DNA of 64,000 bases from DASTEQ01 sp040905185. GTDB lineage: Bacteria > Chloroflexota > Limnocylindria > QHBO01. The notes beneath the pieces were generated by a model that made no database searches, was not told the origin of the DNA, and saw only the letters and a program-made list of their open reading frames with translations. This document shows, piece by piece, positions 1 through 8,729 of this stretch. Within the stretch, counting starts at the first letter, position 1; each line of letters begins with the position of its first letter. A program made the translations under genes and the position numbers. The stretch spans positions 496,001 through 560,000 of the forward strand of contig JBBDRZ010000007.1 of the NCBI GenBank assembly GCA_040905185.1. The letters run 5' to 3'.

Positions 1-1101
1 GTGGACCAGGTCGAGGTGCTGCGCATCCCCTCCGCAGCCCTGGGTGACCTCCTCACCGCCGGACCGGACGCCGTCCTGGCCCTCATCCGGACCATCACCG
101 GGCGGCTGCGCGGGATGGAGGAGGCCCTCCGCCAACGCGAAAAGCTGGCCGGCCTGGGGACGCTGGCGGCGGGGCTGGCCCATGAGCTGAACAACCCGGC
201 GGCGGCCATCCGTCGGTCCGCGGGGTCACTGGTCGAGGTGACGCGGGAGCGGAATGCGGCCGCGGCGGGCATTACGGCCGGGAACCCGCAGCTAGAAGGG
301 TTGATCGGCGCGTCGCCCTCCGAGGCGGGGCGGCCGCTGGACGCGCTGACCCGCTCCGACCGGACTGATGAGATCGTGGCTGCCCTGCGCAGCGCCGGCC
401 TTCCTGATTCGGCGAGCCCCGAGCAGGCCGCCGGACAGCTCACTGCGGCGGGCTGGACGGCTGATGACGTGCAGCGGGCGCTGGCCGGGTTCGAGCCCGC
501 GGGGGTGGAGCCCGCGGTGCGCTGGCTGGCCAGCGTGGCCACCGCCGACGAGTTGCTGGCCGAGATCCAGATGGCCGCCGAGCGAATCAGCGCCATCGTC
601 GGGGCGGTGAAGGGCTATGCGTACCTCGACCAGGCGCCGATCCAGCGCTTCAACGTGTGCCGGGGCATCGACGACACGCTGCTCATCCTGGCCCACAAGC
701 TGGCCGAGGTCACCGTCACCCGAGACTACGCGCCCGACCTGCCCGAGATCGAAGGCTGGGGCAGCGAGCTGAACCAGGTGTGGACGAACCTGCTCGACAA
801 CGCGGCGGATGCCATGGACGGCCAGGGCGAGATCGGCATTCGGGTCGAACGGACCGATGCCGGCGGGGTGCGTGTCACCATCTGCGACTCCGGACCGGGC
901 ATCCCGCCGGCGACCCTCTCCAAGATCTTCGAGCCGTTCTTCACCACCAAGCCGCCCGGCGTGGGGACCGGCCTCGGCCTCCACCTGAGCCACAACATCG
1001 TCGTCCAGCATGGCGGCACCCTGGACGTCGAGTCCAAGCCGGGCCGCACCTGCTTCGAGGTGGTCCTCCCGCCTACCCTGCCGGGCGTAGCAGCCGGCTG
1101 A
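1..1101 (+). CDS. Sensor histidine kinase, C-terminal part (5' end outside window)
   Basis: The reading frame is open at base 1, so the protein begins upstream; the visible 366 residues are its kinase part. A HisKA dimerisation helix carries the phospho-acceptor His at about residue 61 (LAHELNNP). The HATPase domain follows, with an N box near 260-273 (LLDNAADAM), a G1 box near 298-303 (DSGPGI) and a G2 box near 320-329 (GTGLGL). The family autophosphorylates and passes phosphate to a response regulator. The helix-rich stretch before HisKA would suit the end of a cyclic-nucleotide-binding or similar sensor domain, but that is a guess. It ends tail to tail with the next gene, overlapping it by 29 bp. 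Confidence 0.9.
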   Translation: MDQVEVLRIPSAALGDLLTAGPDAVLALIRTITGRLRGMEEALRQREKLAGLGTLAAGLAHELNNPAAAIRRSAGSLVEVTRERNAAAAGITAGNPQLEGLIGASPSEAGRPLDALTRSDRTDEIVAALRSAGLPDSASPEQAAGQLTAAGWTADDVQRALAGFEPAGVEPAVRWLASVATADELLAEIQMAAERISAIVGAVKGYAYLDQAPIQRFNVCRGIDDTLLILAHKLAEVTVTRDYAPDLPEIEGWGSELNQVWTNLLDNAADAMDGQGEIGIRVERTDAGGVRVTICDSGPGIPPATLSKIFEPFFTTKPPGVGTGLGLHLSHNIVVQHGGTLDVESKPGRTCFEVVLPPTLPGVAAG

Positions 1102-1468
1102 GCCGATGCCGATGCCGGGCCACGAGCCTGTACATCGGCTCCACCAGGCGGTTGACAACGGGCAGACGGCCCAAGCGAGCCACGAACCGCAGGCGCGGGA
1201 GGGTTTCCGCGATCCGGAGCACCGCCTCGCCGCCGGAAACCCAGCGACCGTCCGGCTCTACGACGTGCAGAGCGGACGGGAGTACGCCGGGCTCGATTCG
1301 GGCGGCGAAGTCAGGGAACTCGCTCGTGACCCGCTGGGCGGGCACGAACCGAAGCCGTTCAGCGCTGTCGAGTTTCCGCAGGCGCTCGACGGCGGCGAGG
1401 CATACCCCGCATTCGCCGTCGTAGCAGACGATCAGGCGGGCTCTCGCCGGAAGATCTTCGCGCCCCAA
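1073..1468 (-). CDS. DCC-family (DUF393) thiol-disulfide oxidoreductase-like protein
   Basis: A 131-residue protein with the family signature YDGECGVC at residues 16-23, giving a CxxC pair (C20, C23) plus C15 next to it. DUF393 proteins have a thioredoxin-like fold and are predicted to handle thiol-disulfide exchange; substrates are mostly unknown. No signal peptide is visible, so it is probably cytoplasmic. Its start lies inside the 3' end of the upstream YggT gene (37 bp overlap), so the two are probably co-transcribed and translationally coupled. Confidence 0.8.
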   Translation of the reverse strand: MGREDLPARARLIVCYDGECGVCLAAVERLRKLDSAERLRFVPAQRVTSEFPDFAARIEPGVLPSALHVVEPDGRWVSGGEAVLRIAETLPRLRFVARLGRLPVVNRLVEPMYRLVARHRHRLSRLLRPAG

Positions 1469-1830
1469 ATCAGGACCGCCTCGAGCAGGCTCCAGCCGAC
1501 GAAGGCGACGATGGCCGTAATGTCGAGGTACGAGCCCTGGGCGGCGAGCCCGTCCGTGCGCAGCACCCCCTCGAACGGCCCGACAAACAGCTGGCTGAAG
1601 TTCAGGATGGCGCTGACCAGCGCATTCGTCTCGTCTGCGTCGATCAGCAGCAGCACGAAGCGCAGCCCGATCAGGATCTGGATGATCCCGAAGATCAGGA
1701 CCACGACACGGCGGAAGGTTTCACCCCCACTGGGGCGTATTTCGCGGCGGGTGGTCGTGGACTGGGCGACGGCGCCCGGCGCCTCGATGGTTTCCTGGGT
1801 GACGGTGGTTCGGCGTTCTTCCTCTGTCAT
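1432..1830 (-). CDS. YggT family membrane protein
   Basis: A 132-residue protein with a soluble, Thr/Glu-rich N-terminus (about 40 residues) and two hydrophobic segments near 42-64 and 104-124, separated by a loop with the LFVGPFEGVL turn expected of YggT proteins. The family is linked to membrane homeostasis, but the molecular role is unsettled. An earlier in-frame ATG exists at 1887; I chose 1830 because a clear GGAGG lies just before it. It overlaps the downstream DCC gene. Confidence 0.75.
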   Translation of the reverse strand: MTEEERRTTVTQETIEAPGAVAQSTTTRREIRPSGGETFRRVVVLIFGIIQILIGLRFVLLLIDADETNALVSAILNFSQLFVGPFEGVLRTDGLAAQGSYLDITAIVAFVGWSLLEAVLIWGAKIFRREPA

Positions 1831-1905
1831 GACGACCTCCTCGGCGCGAATGATCGCGCTGCGCCAACATCCTTGCAACGCCAACACCGATCAGGAGTAA
1901 CCGCC

Positions 1906-2538
1906 GTGATCATCTGGAGCGAGTTGCCGAGGGCGCGCCTCGGCGAGATCCTCGCGGACGCCGCGACGCTGGCATGGGTCTGGTTCTGGGGCACGCTCGG
2001 CTGGAATCTGTATTCGTTTCTGGCCGACCTCGCCGGCACGGGGCGCTTCGTGGCCGAGGGTGGCACGAGCCTGGGCGCAGCCGGGCGGGAGGTGGCAGAG
2101 GCGATACGTGGCATCCCGCTGATCGGTGAAGGGGCGGCAGATGCCGTCGGCGGGGCGTTCGCCGCGGCCGCGAATCCACTGATCAGCTTCGGAAACGACC
2201 TCGAGCGGCTCCTGCTCGCGATCGCCATCCTGCTGGCCCTGCTATTGGTCGCCGCCGCGCTGGTGCCGTGGCTGAACCGCTACCTGCCGTGGCGGGTGAG
2301 CCGGCTTCGCCGACTCCGAGCGGCCAAACGCGTTGTTAGGCGGCCGCCGATCGCCCTCGAGGCAGGACAGGTTAAACACCTGCTCGCATCGCGGGCGCTG
2401 CACCGGCTCGAGTACGACGAGCTCCTGGAGTTCTCCCCCGATCCGTTTGGGGACTGGGTCGCCGGGCGATACGACCGGCTGGCCCGCGCCGAGCTTGCCA
2501 AGGTGGGACTCAGGCCATTGGCGGCGGCCCGCTCTTGA
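1906..2538 (+). CDS. Hypothetical two-helix membrane protein
   Basis: A 210-residue protein I do not recognise. The GTG start at 1906 is preceded by AGGAG about 10 nt upstream and fits better than the upstream in-frame codon at 1873. Hydrophobic segments lie near residues 12-40 (rich in Trp and Leu) and near 118-140. The stretch between them is Gly/Ala-rich, and a basic cytoplasmic-looking tail of about 70 residues follows the second segment. The gene diverges from YggT. Its stop codon overlaps the TTGACA of the next promoter. Confidence 0.6.
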   Translation: MIIWSELPRARLGEILADAATLAWVWFWGTLGWNLYSFLADLAGTGRFVAEGGTSLGAAGREVAEAIRGIPLIGEGAADAVGGAFAAAANPLISFGNDLERLLLAIAILLALLLVAAALVPWLNRYLPWRVSRLRRLRAAKRVVRRPPIALEAGQVKHLLASRALHRLEYDELLEFSPDPFGDWVAGRYDRLARAELAKVGLRPLAAARS

Positions 2539-2564
2539 CAGCGGGCGTGCCAAGTCGGTAGCGT
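2535..2564 (+). promoter_or_regulatory. Promoter of the T-box leader
   Basis: TTGACA at 2535-2540 is followed after 18 bp by TAGCGT at 2559-2564. The -35 box overlaps the TGA stop of the preceding gene. Transcription would start near 2571, just before the first conserved T-box elements. Confidence 0.6.
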
Positions 2565-2570
2565 CCGAGC

Positions 2571-2884
2571 CACAGTTGAATACAGCGACGATCGGGACGA
2601 GTACCCGGTCAGGCGAGCCTCCAGGGAGTCGGGAGCAGTGAGACCCCGGCGGCGGCGCGACCGGCGAATGGACCCGGGAGCTCCGGCAGCCAACGCGCGG
2701 ACATCGGTCTGGCGCCAGTAGCCACCGGCGGAGAGGCACCGATATCAAGGCCGAGGCCATCGTGAGCCGGCAACGGCGCGCCGTGGTCGAACGAGCCCGG
2801 GTGAGAACACCGGGGAACAAAGGTGGCACCACGAGAAGACCCCCTCGTCCTTTGAGACGGAGGGGTCGCGTTGTTCTCAGGAGG
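2571..2884 (+). ncRNA. T-box leader (tRNA-Trp-sensing riboswitch) upstream of trpB2
   Basis: Conserved T-box elements appear in order. A GACGAGTA box in stem I lies near 2596-2603, and a GCGAGCC element follows. The specifier region is GAA-TGG-A, with the TGG (Trp) codon at 2669-2671. A stem III hairpin lies at about 2796-2815. The T-box AAAGGTGGCACCACG is near 2819-2833. The bulge TGGC would pair with a tRNA ending GCCA, matching the G73 usual for bacterial tRNA-Trp. A competing stem (2838-2849 with 2856-2867) follows. Uncharged tRNA-Trp should switch the leader on. There is no long T-run after the stem, and a GAGG Shine-Dalgarno lies soon after at 2881-2884, so control could be at transcription or translation. 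Confidence 0.88.
2838..2867 (+). terminator. T-box terminator/anti-antiterminator hairpin
   Basis: GACCCCCTCGTC pairs with GACGGAGGGGTC around a 6-nt loop, with one mismatch. It overlaps the 3' side of the T-box antiterminator, as expected for mutually exclusive folds. The following TTGTTCT is only weakly U-rich. Confidence 0.7.
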
Positions 2885-2892
2885 TCACCGTC

Positions 2893-4248
2893 GTGTCCAG
2901 TTCCCCGCAGCGTCGGTACGTGCTCCCCGAGAGTGAACTGCCGACCCACTTCTACAACATCGCCGCAGACCTGCCGGAGCCATTGCCTCCGCCATTACAC
3001 CCGGCGACACGCGAGCCCATCGGTCCCGAGGCGTTGGCCCCCCTGTTCCCGATGGAGCTCATTCGCCAGGAAGTCAGCGCCGAGCGGTTCATCGAGATCC
3101 CCGAACCGGTGCGCGAGGCGTATCGGACCTACCGGCCCTCACCCCTGATCCGGGCCCTCGGCCTGGAGCGGGCGCTGGATACACCCGCGCGCATCTACTA
3201 CAAGAACGAGAGCGTGTCGCCGGCCGGCTCCCACAAGCCGAACACGGCCATCGCCCAGGCGTTCTACAACCAGGCCGAGGGGGTCACGCGCCTGGTCACC
3301 GAGACCGGAGCTGGCCAGTGGGGGAGCGCTCTCGCCCTGGCCGGGGCGCTGTTCGGGATCGAGACCAAGGTCTTCATGGTGCGCGTGTCATACGAGCAGA
3401 AGCCGTATCGGCGCAGCTTCATCCAGACCATGGGCGCGACGGTGGTCCCGTCCCCATCTCGCGAAACCAACGCCGGCCGGCAGGTCCTGGCCGCCGATAC
3501 GGACTCGACCGGCAGCCTGGGCGTCGCCATCAGCGAGGCCGTCGAGGAGGCCGCCAGCCGGGAAGACACCAAGTACTCGATCGGGAGCGCCCTCAACCAC
3601 GTCCTGCTGCATCAGACGGTGATCGGTCAGGAGGCCATCAAGCAGATGGAGATGGCGGGCGACGCGCCCGACGTCGTCATCGGCTGCGCGGGCGGCGGCT
3701 CGAACTTCTCGGGCATCGCGTTCCCGTTCCTCCGCGACCGGTTGGCGGGGAACAGCCAGACCCGGTTCCTGGCCGTGGAGCCCTCCTCGTGTCCGAGCCT
3801 GACTCGCGGGGAGTATCGGTATGACTTCGGCGACGCGGTGGGCATGACCCCGTTGCTGAAGATGCATACCCTGGGTCACGAGTTCCGGCCGGCGCCCATT
3901 CACGCCGGTGGGCTGCGCTATCACGGCATGGCGCCGCTGGTATCACACCTCTACGAGCTGGGGTTCATCGAGGCCCGGGCGTACGCCCAGAACCCGTGCT
4001 TCGAGGCCGCGATCCAGTTCGCTCGGACCGAGGGGTTGATTCCGGCCCCCGAGTCGAGCCATGCCATCCGGGCCGCCATCGACGAGGCGCTCGAGGCCCG
4101 CGAGGCGGGGGAGTCGCGGGTCATCCTGTTCAACCTGTCGGGGCACGGCTATTTCGACATGGCGGCCTACGACCAATACCTGGCCGGCGGACTGACCGAT
4201 GTCGAGTACGAGCCGGTGGCGATGGCCACTGCCGAGGCCGTGGCGTAG
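2893..4248 (+). CDS. trpB: Tryptophan synthase beta chain, TrpB2 type
   Basis: A 451-residue PLP enzyme of the TrpB2 class, which condenses indole with serine to make tryptophan. The PLP lysine is K115 in AGSHKPNTA, and the phosphate-binding loop GCAGGGSN lies near 264-271. The N-terminal extension of about 80 residues is typical of TrpB2 rather than TrpB1. The GTG start follows a GAGG at 2881. No trpA lies next to it, which is common for TrpB2 and fits a role in indole salvage or an unlinked partner. Expression should rise under Trp starvation through the T-box leader. Confidence 0.93.
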   Translation: MSSSPQRRYVLPESELPTHFYNIAADLPEPLPPPLHPATREPIGPEALAPLFPMELIRQEVSAERFIEIPEPVREAYRTYRPSPLIRALGLERALDTPARIYYKNESVSPAGSHKPNTAIAQAFYNQAEGVTRLVTETGAGQWGSALALAGALFGIETKVFMVRVSYEQKPYRRSFIQTMGATVVPSPSRETNAGRQVLAADTDSTGSLGVAISEAVEEAASREDTKYSIGSALNHVLLHQTVIGQEAIKQMEMAGDAPDVVIGCAGGGSNFSGIAFPFLRDRLAGNSQTRFLAVEPSSCPSLTRGEYRYDFGDAVGMTPLLKMHTLGHEFRPAPIHAGGLRYHGMAPLVSHLYELGFIEARAYAQNPCFEAAIQFARTEGLIPAPESSHAIRAAIDEALEAREAGESRVILFNLSGHGYFDMAAYDQYLAGGLTDVEYEPVAMATAEAVA

Positions 4249-4276
4249 GAATTCCGACCCGCTAGCTGACAAGCCG

Positions 4277-4313
4277 GGAGGCGGCGCGACCAGATCGCGC
4301 CGCTTCCGCGTTT
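4277..4313 (+). terminator. Rho-independent terminator after trpB2
   Basis: A 13-bp stem (4277-4289 with 4295-4307, including one G-T pair) around a 5-nt loop is followed by GCGTTTCCC. It sits 29 bp after the trpB2 stop. Confidence 0.65.
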
Positions 4314-4366
4314 CCCGTCCAGCGGCGCGCGTGTTGGCGCTTTGCGATCCGGAGTACCCTACGGCC

Positions 4367-4651
4367 ATGGCACGCGCGACCTGGAACGGGGCGGTGATCG
4401 CCGAGAGCGACCGCTTCGAGATGGTCGAGGGCAACGTGTACTTTCCGCCCGACACCGTGAAGTCCGAATTCCTGAAGCCGAGCGACACCCACACCACGTG
4501 TTGGTGGAAGGGCGAGGCCAGCTACTACACCCTGGCCGTCGACGGCGCCGAGAACCGCGATGCCGCGTGGTTCTATCCCGAGCCGTCGGACGCGGCCAAG
4601 AACATCGAGGGCTACGTAGCCTTCTGGAAGGGCGTCACGGTCGAGTCATGA
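4367..4651 (+). CDS. DUF427 family protein
   Basis: A 94-residue protein matching the DUF427 pattern: VEGNVYFP, then a Trp-rich TCWWKGEASYY core and a C-terminal GYVAFWKGV. Its structure class is a small beta-rich fold of unknown function. ATG 4367 is chosen over upstream in-frame codons because TACCCT at 4355-4360 places a -10 box 6 nt before it, which suggests a leaderless message. It stands between trpB2 and an oxidoreductase gene on the same strand. Confidence 0.8.
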   Translation: MARATWNGAVIAESDRFEMVEGNVYFPPDTVKSEFLKPSDTHTTCWWKGEASYYTLAVDGAENRDAAWFYPEPSDAAKNIEGYVAFWKGVTVES

Positions 4652-4688
4652 GGTTGCGCGGGGCAGCCGTTCCGGCCCCCACCGCTGC

Positions 4689-5567
4689 GTGAAGTTCGGC
4701 CTCCAGATCAGCTCCTTCACCTGGCCCGGCGGCGCAGCCGCCATCGGCCCCACCCTGGCGCGGGTGGTGCAGGCCGCCGACGAGGTCGGCTTCGACTCGA
4801 TCTGGGTCATGGACCATTTCTTCCAGATCCGGGGCCTTGGTCCGCCGGAGGCGCCGATGCTCGACGGCCAGACGGCCCTGGCCTTCATGGCCGCCCATTC
4901 GAAGCGGGCTCGACTGGGGCTGATGGTGGGCGGGATCCACTACCGGCCGCCGGGCATCTGGATCAAGGCCACCACCACCCTGGACGTGCTGTCCGGCGGC
5001 CGGGCCTGGTTCGGGATCGGGGCCGCCTGGAATGAGGATGAGTCTCGGGCGCTGGGGTGGGCGTTTCCGCCGCTGCGCGAGCGCTTCGAGATGCTCGAGG
5101 AGACACTCCAGATGGCCCACGCCATGTGGTCCGGAGGCAGCGGCACCCAGGGACGGCACGACGGGAAGCACTTCACGGCCACTCGGCTGCTGAACTCGCC
5201 CCAGTCCATCAGCCGTCCGCGCATCCCGATCATGATTGGCGGGGGCGGGGAGCGGAAGACGTTGCGCCTGGTGGCACAGTACGCGGACGCCTCGAACATA
5301 TTTGGTGACCCCGACACCCTGCGTCACAAATACGCGGTCCTGCGCGAGCACTGCGAGCGGGTGGGGCGCCCGTACGAGGAGATCGAGCGCAGCGTCCTCA
5401 AGGGCGTGGACCTGGAGCGGGACTCGCCTGCGCAGCTGATCGACCGCTGGGGCGCCCTGGCGGAGGCGGGCGCCCAGCACGTCATCTTCAGCGTCCGAGG
5501 CGTGAACGACACGTCCCACCTGGCGCGGCTCGGCGCCGAGGTCTTCCCCCAGCTGCGCGCCGTCTAG
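4689..5567 (+). CDS. LLM-class F420-dependent oxidoreductase
   Basis: A 292-residue luciferase-like monooxygenase-family protein. Family patterns are the GLQISSFTW first strand, SIWVMDHFF near residues 38-46, LGLMVGGIHYRPP near 77-89, and the RFEMLEE helix typical of F420-using members. Such enzymes use reduced F420 or FMN; the substrate cannot be read from the sequence. The start is GTG. It ends tail to tail with proS, with a 4-bp overlap. Confidence 0.85.
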   Translation: MKFGLQISSFTWPGGAAAIGPTLARVVQAADEVGFDSIWVMDHFFQIRGLGPPEAPMLDGQTALAFMAAHSKRARLGLMVGGIHYRPPGIWIKATTTLDVLSGGRAWFGIGAAWNEDESRALGWAFPPLRERFEMLEETLQMAHAMWSGGSGTQGRHDGKHFTATRLLNSPQSISRPRIPIMIGGGGERKTLRLVAQYADASNIFGDPDTLRHKYAVLREHCERVGRPYEEIERSVLKGVDLERDSPAQLIDRWGALAEAGAQHVIFSVRGVNDTSHLARLGAEVFPQLRAV

Positions 5568-7267
5568 GAAGCGTGGGCGACCAGATCGGCTTCCACGTCG
5601 GCCAGTGGCCGGACCCCGCGTTCGCCGCTGGCCCGATCGGTTACTTCCACCCCGCCCGCAGCCAGTGACCGGGTCGAGATGGTCAGGATGGTCGGCATCC
5701 CCAGCAGCTCGGCATCGGTCAGCTTGACGCCGGGGGACTCGTCGCGGTCGTCGTACAGGATCTCCACCCCGGCATCGGTCAGGCGCTGATAGAGGCCCTC
5801 GGCGGCCTCGCCCACGGCCGGGTCCTTGCCGGCTCCGAGCGCGACCAGGTGCGCCGGGTAGGGCGCCACCTCGCGTGGCCAGACGATCCCCTTCTCGTCG
5901 TGATGCTCCTCCACGATGCAGGCCACGTTGCGCCCCAGGCCGATCCCGTAGCTCCCCATGACCACCAGCTGGCGGCTGCCGTCCTCGGCCAGGTAGGTGG
6001 CGCCCAGGGCCCTGGTGAAATCGGTGCCCAGCTTGAAGATGTTGCCGACCTCGATCCCGTGGCGCAGGACGACCGGCTTGCCGCACTGGCGGCACGGGTC
6101 TCCCTCGCGCGCGTTGGTGATGTCCACCACCAGGTCGGCGCTGAAGTCGCGGCCGTGGTTCACGTTCAGCAGGTGGTACCCGTGCCGATTGGCGCCCGCA
6201 ACCAGGTTCGGCGAGCGCGCGGCCAGCTCGTCGACCACCACCACCGTGTCATGGGCGCCGATCGGCGAGGCGTAGCCGGGCTCCATGCCGGCGGCCCGGA
6301 TCTCTTCGACGTGGGCCGGCCGCAGGCCACCCACCGCCTTCACGGCGTTGGTCAGCTTCGTCTCGTTGACCTCGAAGTCGCCGCGCACGATGGCGGTCAC
6401 GAGGCGGCCGTCGCCGGTGAGGTAGAACATGGCCTTGGCCGTGCGATCGGTGCCGATCCCCAGTTGCTCGGCCAGCGAGGCGATGGTGTCGGCGGCGGGG
6501 GTCGCCACCTCCTCGGCGTTCATCGGTTCTTCGGCCGGTGGGTCCGGCCGGGCCACGATCGCGACCTGCTGGTTGGCCGCATACCCGCACGACTCGCACA
6601 GGACGAGCGTGTCCTCGCCGTACTCGTTGAGGACCATGAACTCGTGGGCTTCGCTGCCGCCCATGATCCCGACATCCGACCCGACGATCACGGTCGGGAG
6701 CCCCAGGCGCTGGAAGATCTTCACGTAGGCCTCGCGGTGGAGCTCGTACCCGCGGTCGAGCCCCGCCTCGTCGGCGTCTAACGTGTAGCTGTCCTTCATG
6801 ACGAACTCGCGGACCCGGATCAGCCCGCCCCGGGAGCGCGGCTCGTCGCGAAACTTGGTCTGAAAGTGGTACACGATTACCGGCAGCTGCCGGTAGCTGT
6901 GGACGAAGTCGCGGACAAGGTCGGCGACCACCTCTTCGTGGGTCATGGCCAGCACCATGTCCCGGCCGGCGCGGTCCTTGAAGCGCACCAGTTCCGGACC
7001 GATCTTCTGATAGCGCCCCGACTCCTTCCACAGGTCGGCCGGGTGGACCACCGGCATCTCCATCTCCTGGCCGCCGATGGCGTTCAACTCCTCGCGGATA
7101 ACCTGCTCCACACGGCGGGTGACCCGGAAGCCGAGCGGCAGCAGCGAATAGATCCCGGAGCCCAGCTGGCGAACATATCCGGCCCGCACGAGGAGCCTGT
7201 GGGAGACCATCTCGGCATCCGCGGGATCCTCGCGCAGGGTCGTGAAGAAGAGCCGGGAGAGGCGCAT
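5564..7267 (-). CDS. proS: Proline--tRNA ligase, bacterial type
   Basis: A 567-residue class II aminoacyl-tRNA synthetase charging tRNA-Pro. Motif 1 lies near SGIYSLLPLG (residues 37-46). Motif 2 is FRDEPRSRGGLIRVREF near 137-155. A YbaK-like editing insertion spans about 225-405, the hallmark of the bacterial form. Motif 3 (GIGLGRNVACIVE) lies near 445-460, and a C-terminal anticodon-binding domain follows. Length matches the family. A TATCCT hexamer lies 9 nt upstream of the start. Confidence 0.97.
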   Translation of the reverse strand: MRLSRLFFTTLREDPADAEMVSHRLLVRAGYVRQLGSGIYSLLPLGFRVTRRVEQVIREELNAIGGQEMEMPVVHPADLWKESGRYQKIGPELVRFKDRAGRDMVLAMTHEEVVADLVRDFVHSYRQLPVIVYHFQTKFRDEPRSRGGLIRVREFVMKDSYTLDADEAGLDRGYELHREAYVKIFQRLGLPTVIVGSDVGIMGGSEAHEFMVLNEYGEDTLVLCESCGYAANQQVAIVARPDPPAEEPMNAEEVATPAADTIASLAEQLGIGTDRTAKAMFYLTGDGRLVTAIVRGDFEVNETKLTNAVKAVGGLRPAHVEEIRAAGMEPGYASPIGAHDTVVVVDELAARSPNLVAGANRHGYHLLNVNHGRDFSADLVVDITNAREGDPCRQCGKPVVLRHGIEVGNIFKLGTDFTRALGATYLAEDGSRQLVVMGSYGIGLGRNVACIVEEHHDEKGIVWPREVAPYPAHLVALGAGKDPAVGEAAEGLYQRLTDAGVEILYDDRDESPGVKLTDAELLGMPTILTISTRSLAAGGVEVTDRASGERGVRPLADVEADLVAHAS

Positions 7268-7274
7268 TGGGCGC

Positions 7275-8729
7275 CTAGGATACCGAGTTGCCGGTGCCCG
7301 CCCGCTCGGCGGTGGCCGCCTGCTCGGCGGCCGCTTCCGGATGAACGGGCATGTGGTGCTCCGCCGCGCGCAGCTGTCCGAGTGGGATGAGCGCCACGAC
7401 GAGCAGGCCGCCGCTGGCGATGAGGAGTCCGTCGATGCCGCCCCACTGCGCGGCGACGCCGGCGACGACCGAGCCGATGATCTGGCCCACGGCCAGGAAC
7501 ACCGAGTACAGGCCCATGATCACGCCCCGCCGGCCGGGGTATCCCTCGCTCACGTCGGAGAGGAAGCCGACCGCGGCGGGCGTAGCGCCGGCGAGCACAA
7601 ACAGGCCGGCCGCGGCGATGCCCAGCAGACCAGCCAGGAACCAGACCGGCAGGCTGGACGAGTGGTTGAGGGCCAGGACCGCCGCCACGAAGACGCCGCC
7701 GCCGGCCAGCCCGATCCCGATGATCGTCGTCCGTCGTTGACGCGCGAACCGGTTGCCCCAGTACAGGAGTCCGCTGAACAGCACCAGCAGGCCGACGCCC
7801 AGGACGAGGCCAGCTTGCCACGGCTCGAAGCCCTGCATCAGGAACTGGTCCGCGAAGCGATCCGATGGCTCCTGGACCAGTTGGAACAACGCCTGCGTCC
7901 CCCACGAGCCGAGGAGGGCGTTGAGCGCGATCCAGGTCGGGGCCAGCAGCCACACCGGCCGGCTGCGGAGCACCTCACGGTAGCGCCCGAGGTGGAACAG
8001 GGCGGCCGGCACGGTCTCCTCGCCCGGTGCGGCGGGCACGTGCTCGGGCAGGTCCTCGACCCCGTAGCGCAGGATGAGCAACGTGATCCCGTAGATGACG
8101 GCGTTGAGGTAGAACGCAGTTGGCCCCATGGCCGAGTACAGGAAGCCGGCCGCGGCCGACCCGATGCCCACCCCGCCCAGGGTAGCCACCTCGAAGCGGG
8201 CCACGACGCGGCCCCGGAGCGCCTGGCTGCGCGAGGTGGCGATGGCGATGTAGCCCAACGCGGCGGGGACACTGGCCGCCGCGGCCGCTCCCTCCAGGAA
8301 CCGCAGGCCAGCCAGTAGCGGGACGCTGGTGGTCAGGGCGGTGGCGATGACCGCCACGCCGCCCATGATCGGGCCCGGCTGCATGAGGCGGTGCGTCCCA
8401 AACCGGTCGGCCGCCATCCCGAAGAACGGGGACAGGATCAGCTCGGCTGCGAAGTACAGCGCCCCCAGCACGCCGGCCGTGAATGCCGACACCGCGACGA
8501 CGTCCGGGTCGAACTTCGGCAGGTCGGTCAGGTAGAAGAGCAGCAGCGCACCGGTCAGCCCCGTCGAGAAGCGGAGCGTGAAGTTGCCCAGCAGGACGGC
8601 CGTGATGGATCCGGTCACGAAGATGAACGAGTCTACGGGAGCCGGAAGTGCGGGCGGACGAGTCGGCGGCCTAGCCGGTCGCCTCGTCGTCGCCGGCGGC
8701 CGGCGCCTGATCCTCCGCCGCCGGCGCAT
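7275..8729 (-). CDS. MFS transporter
   Basis: About 484 residues with around twelve hydrophobic helices and the MFS loop 2-3 signature FFGMAADRFGTHRL. A central hydrophilic loop divides the two six-helix halves. The substrate is unknown; the family includes drug and sugar exporters. The start is uncertain. ATG 8729 gives a very basic N-terminus and overlaps the peptidase-like gene by 59 bp, while GTG 8606 begins right at the first helix. It lies 7 bp upstream of proS on the same strand. Confidence 0.85.
   Translation of the reverse strand: MRRRRRIRRRPPATTRRPARPPTRPPALPAPVDSFIFVTGSITAVLLGNFTLRFSTGLTGALLLFYLTDLPKFDPDVVAVSAFTAGVLGALYFAAELILSPFFGMAADRFGTHRLMQPGPIMGGVAVIATALTTSVPLLAGLRFLEGAAAAASVPAALGYIAIATSRSQALRGRVVARFEVATLGGVGIGSAAAGFLYSAMGPTAFYLNAVIYGITLLILRYGVEDLPEHVPAAPGEETVPAALFHLGRYREVLRSRPVWLLAPTWIALNALLGSWGTQALFQLVQEPSDRFADQFLMQGFEPWQAGLVLGVGLLVLFSGLLYWGNRFARQRRTTIIGIGLAGGGVFVAAVLALNHSSSLPVWFLAGLLGIAAAGLFVLAGATPAAVGFLSDVSEGYPGRRGVIMGLYSVFLAVGQIIGSVVAGVAAQWGGIDGLLIASGGLLVVALIPLGQLRAAEHHMPVHPEAAAEQAATAERAGTGNSVS

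Noticed and set aside
292..1158. Long open frame opposite the histidine kinase
   Set aside because: A shadow of the kinase gene in high-GC DNA; it has no domain pattern. The same holds for similar long antisense frames opposite proS, the peptidase-like gene and trpB2.
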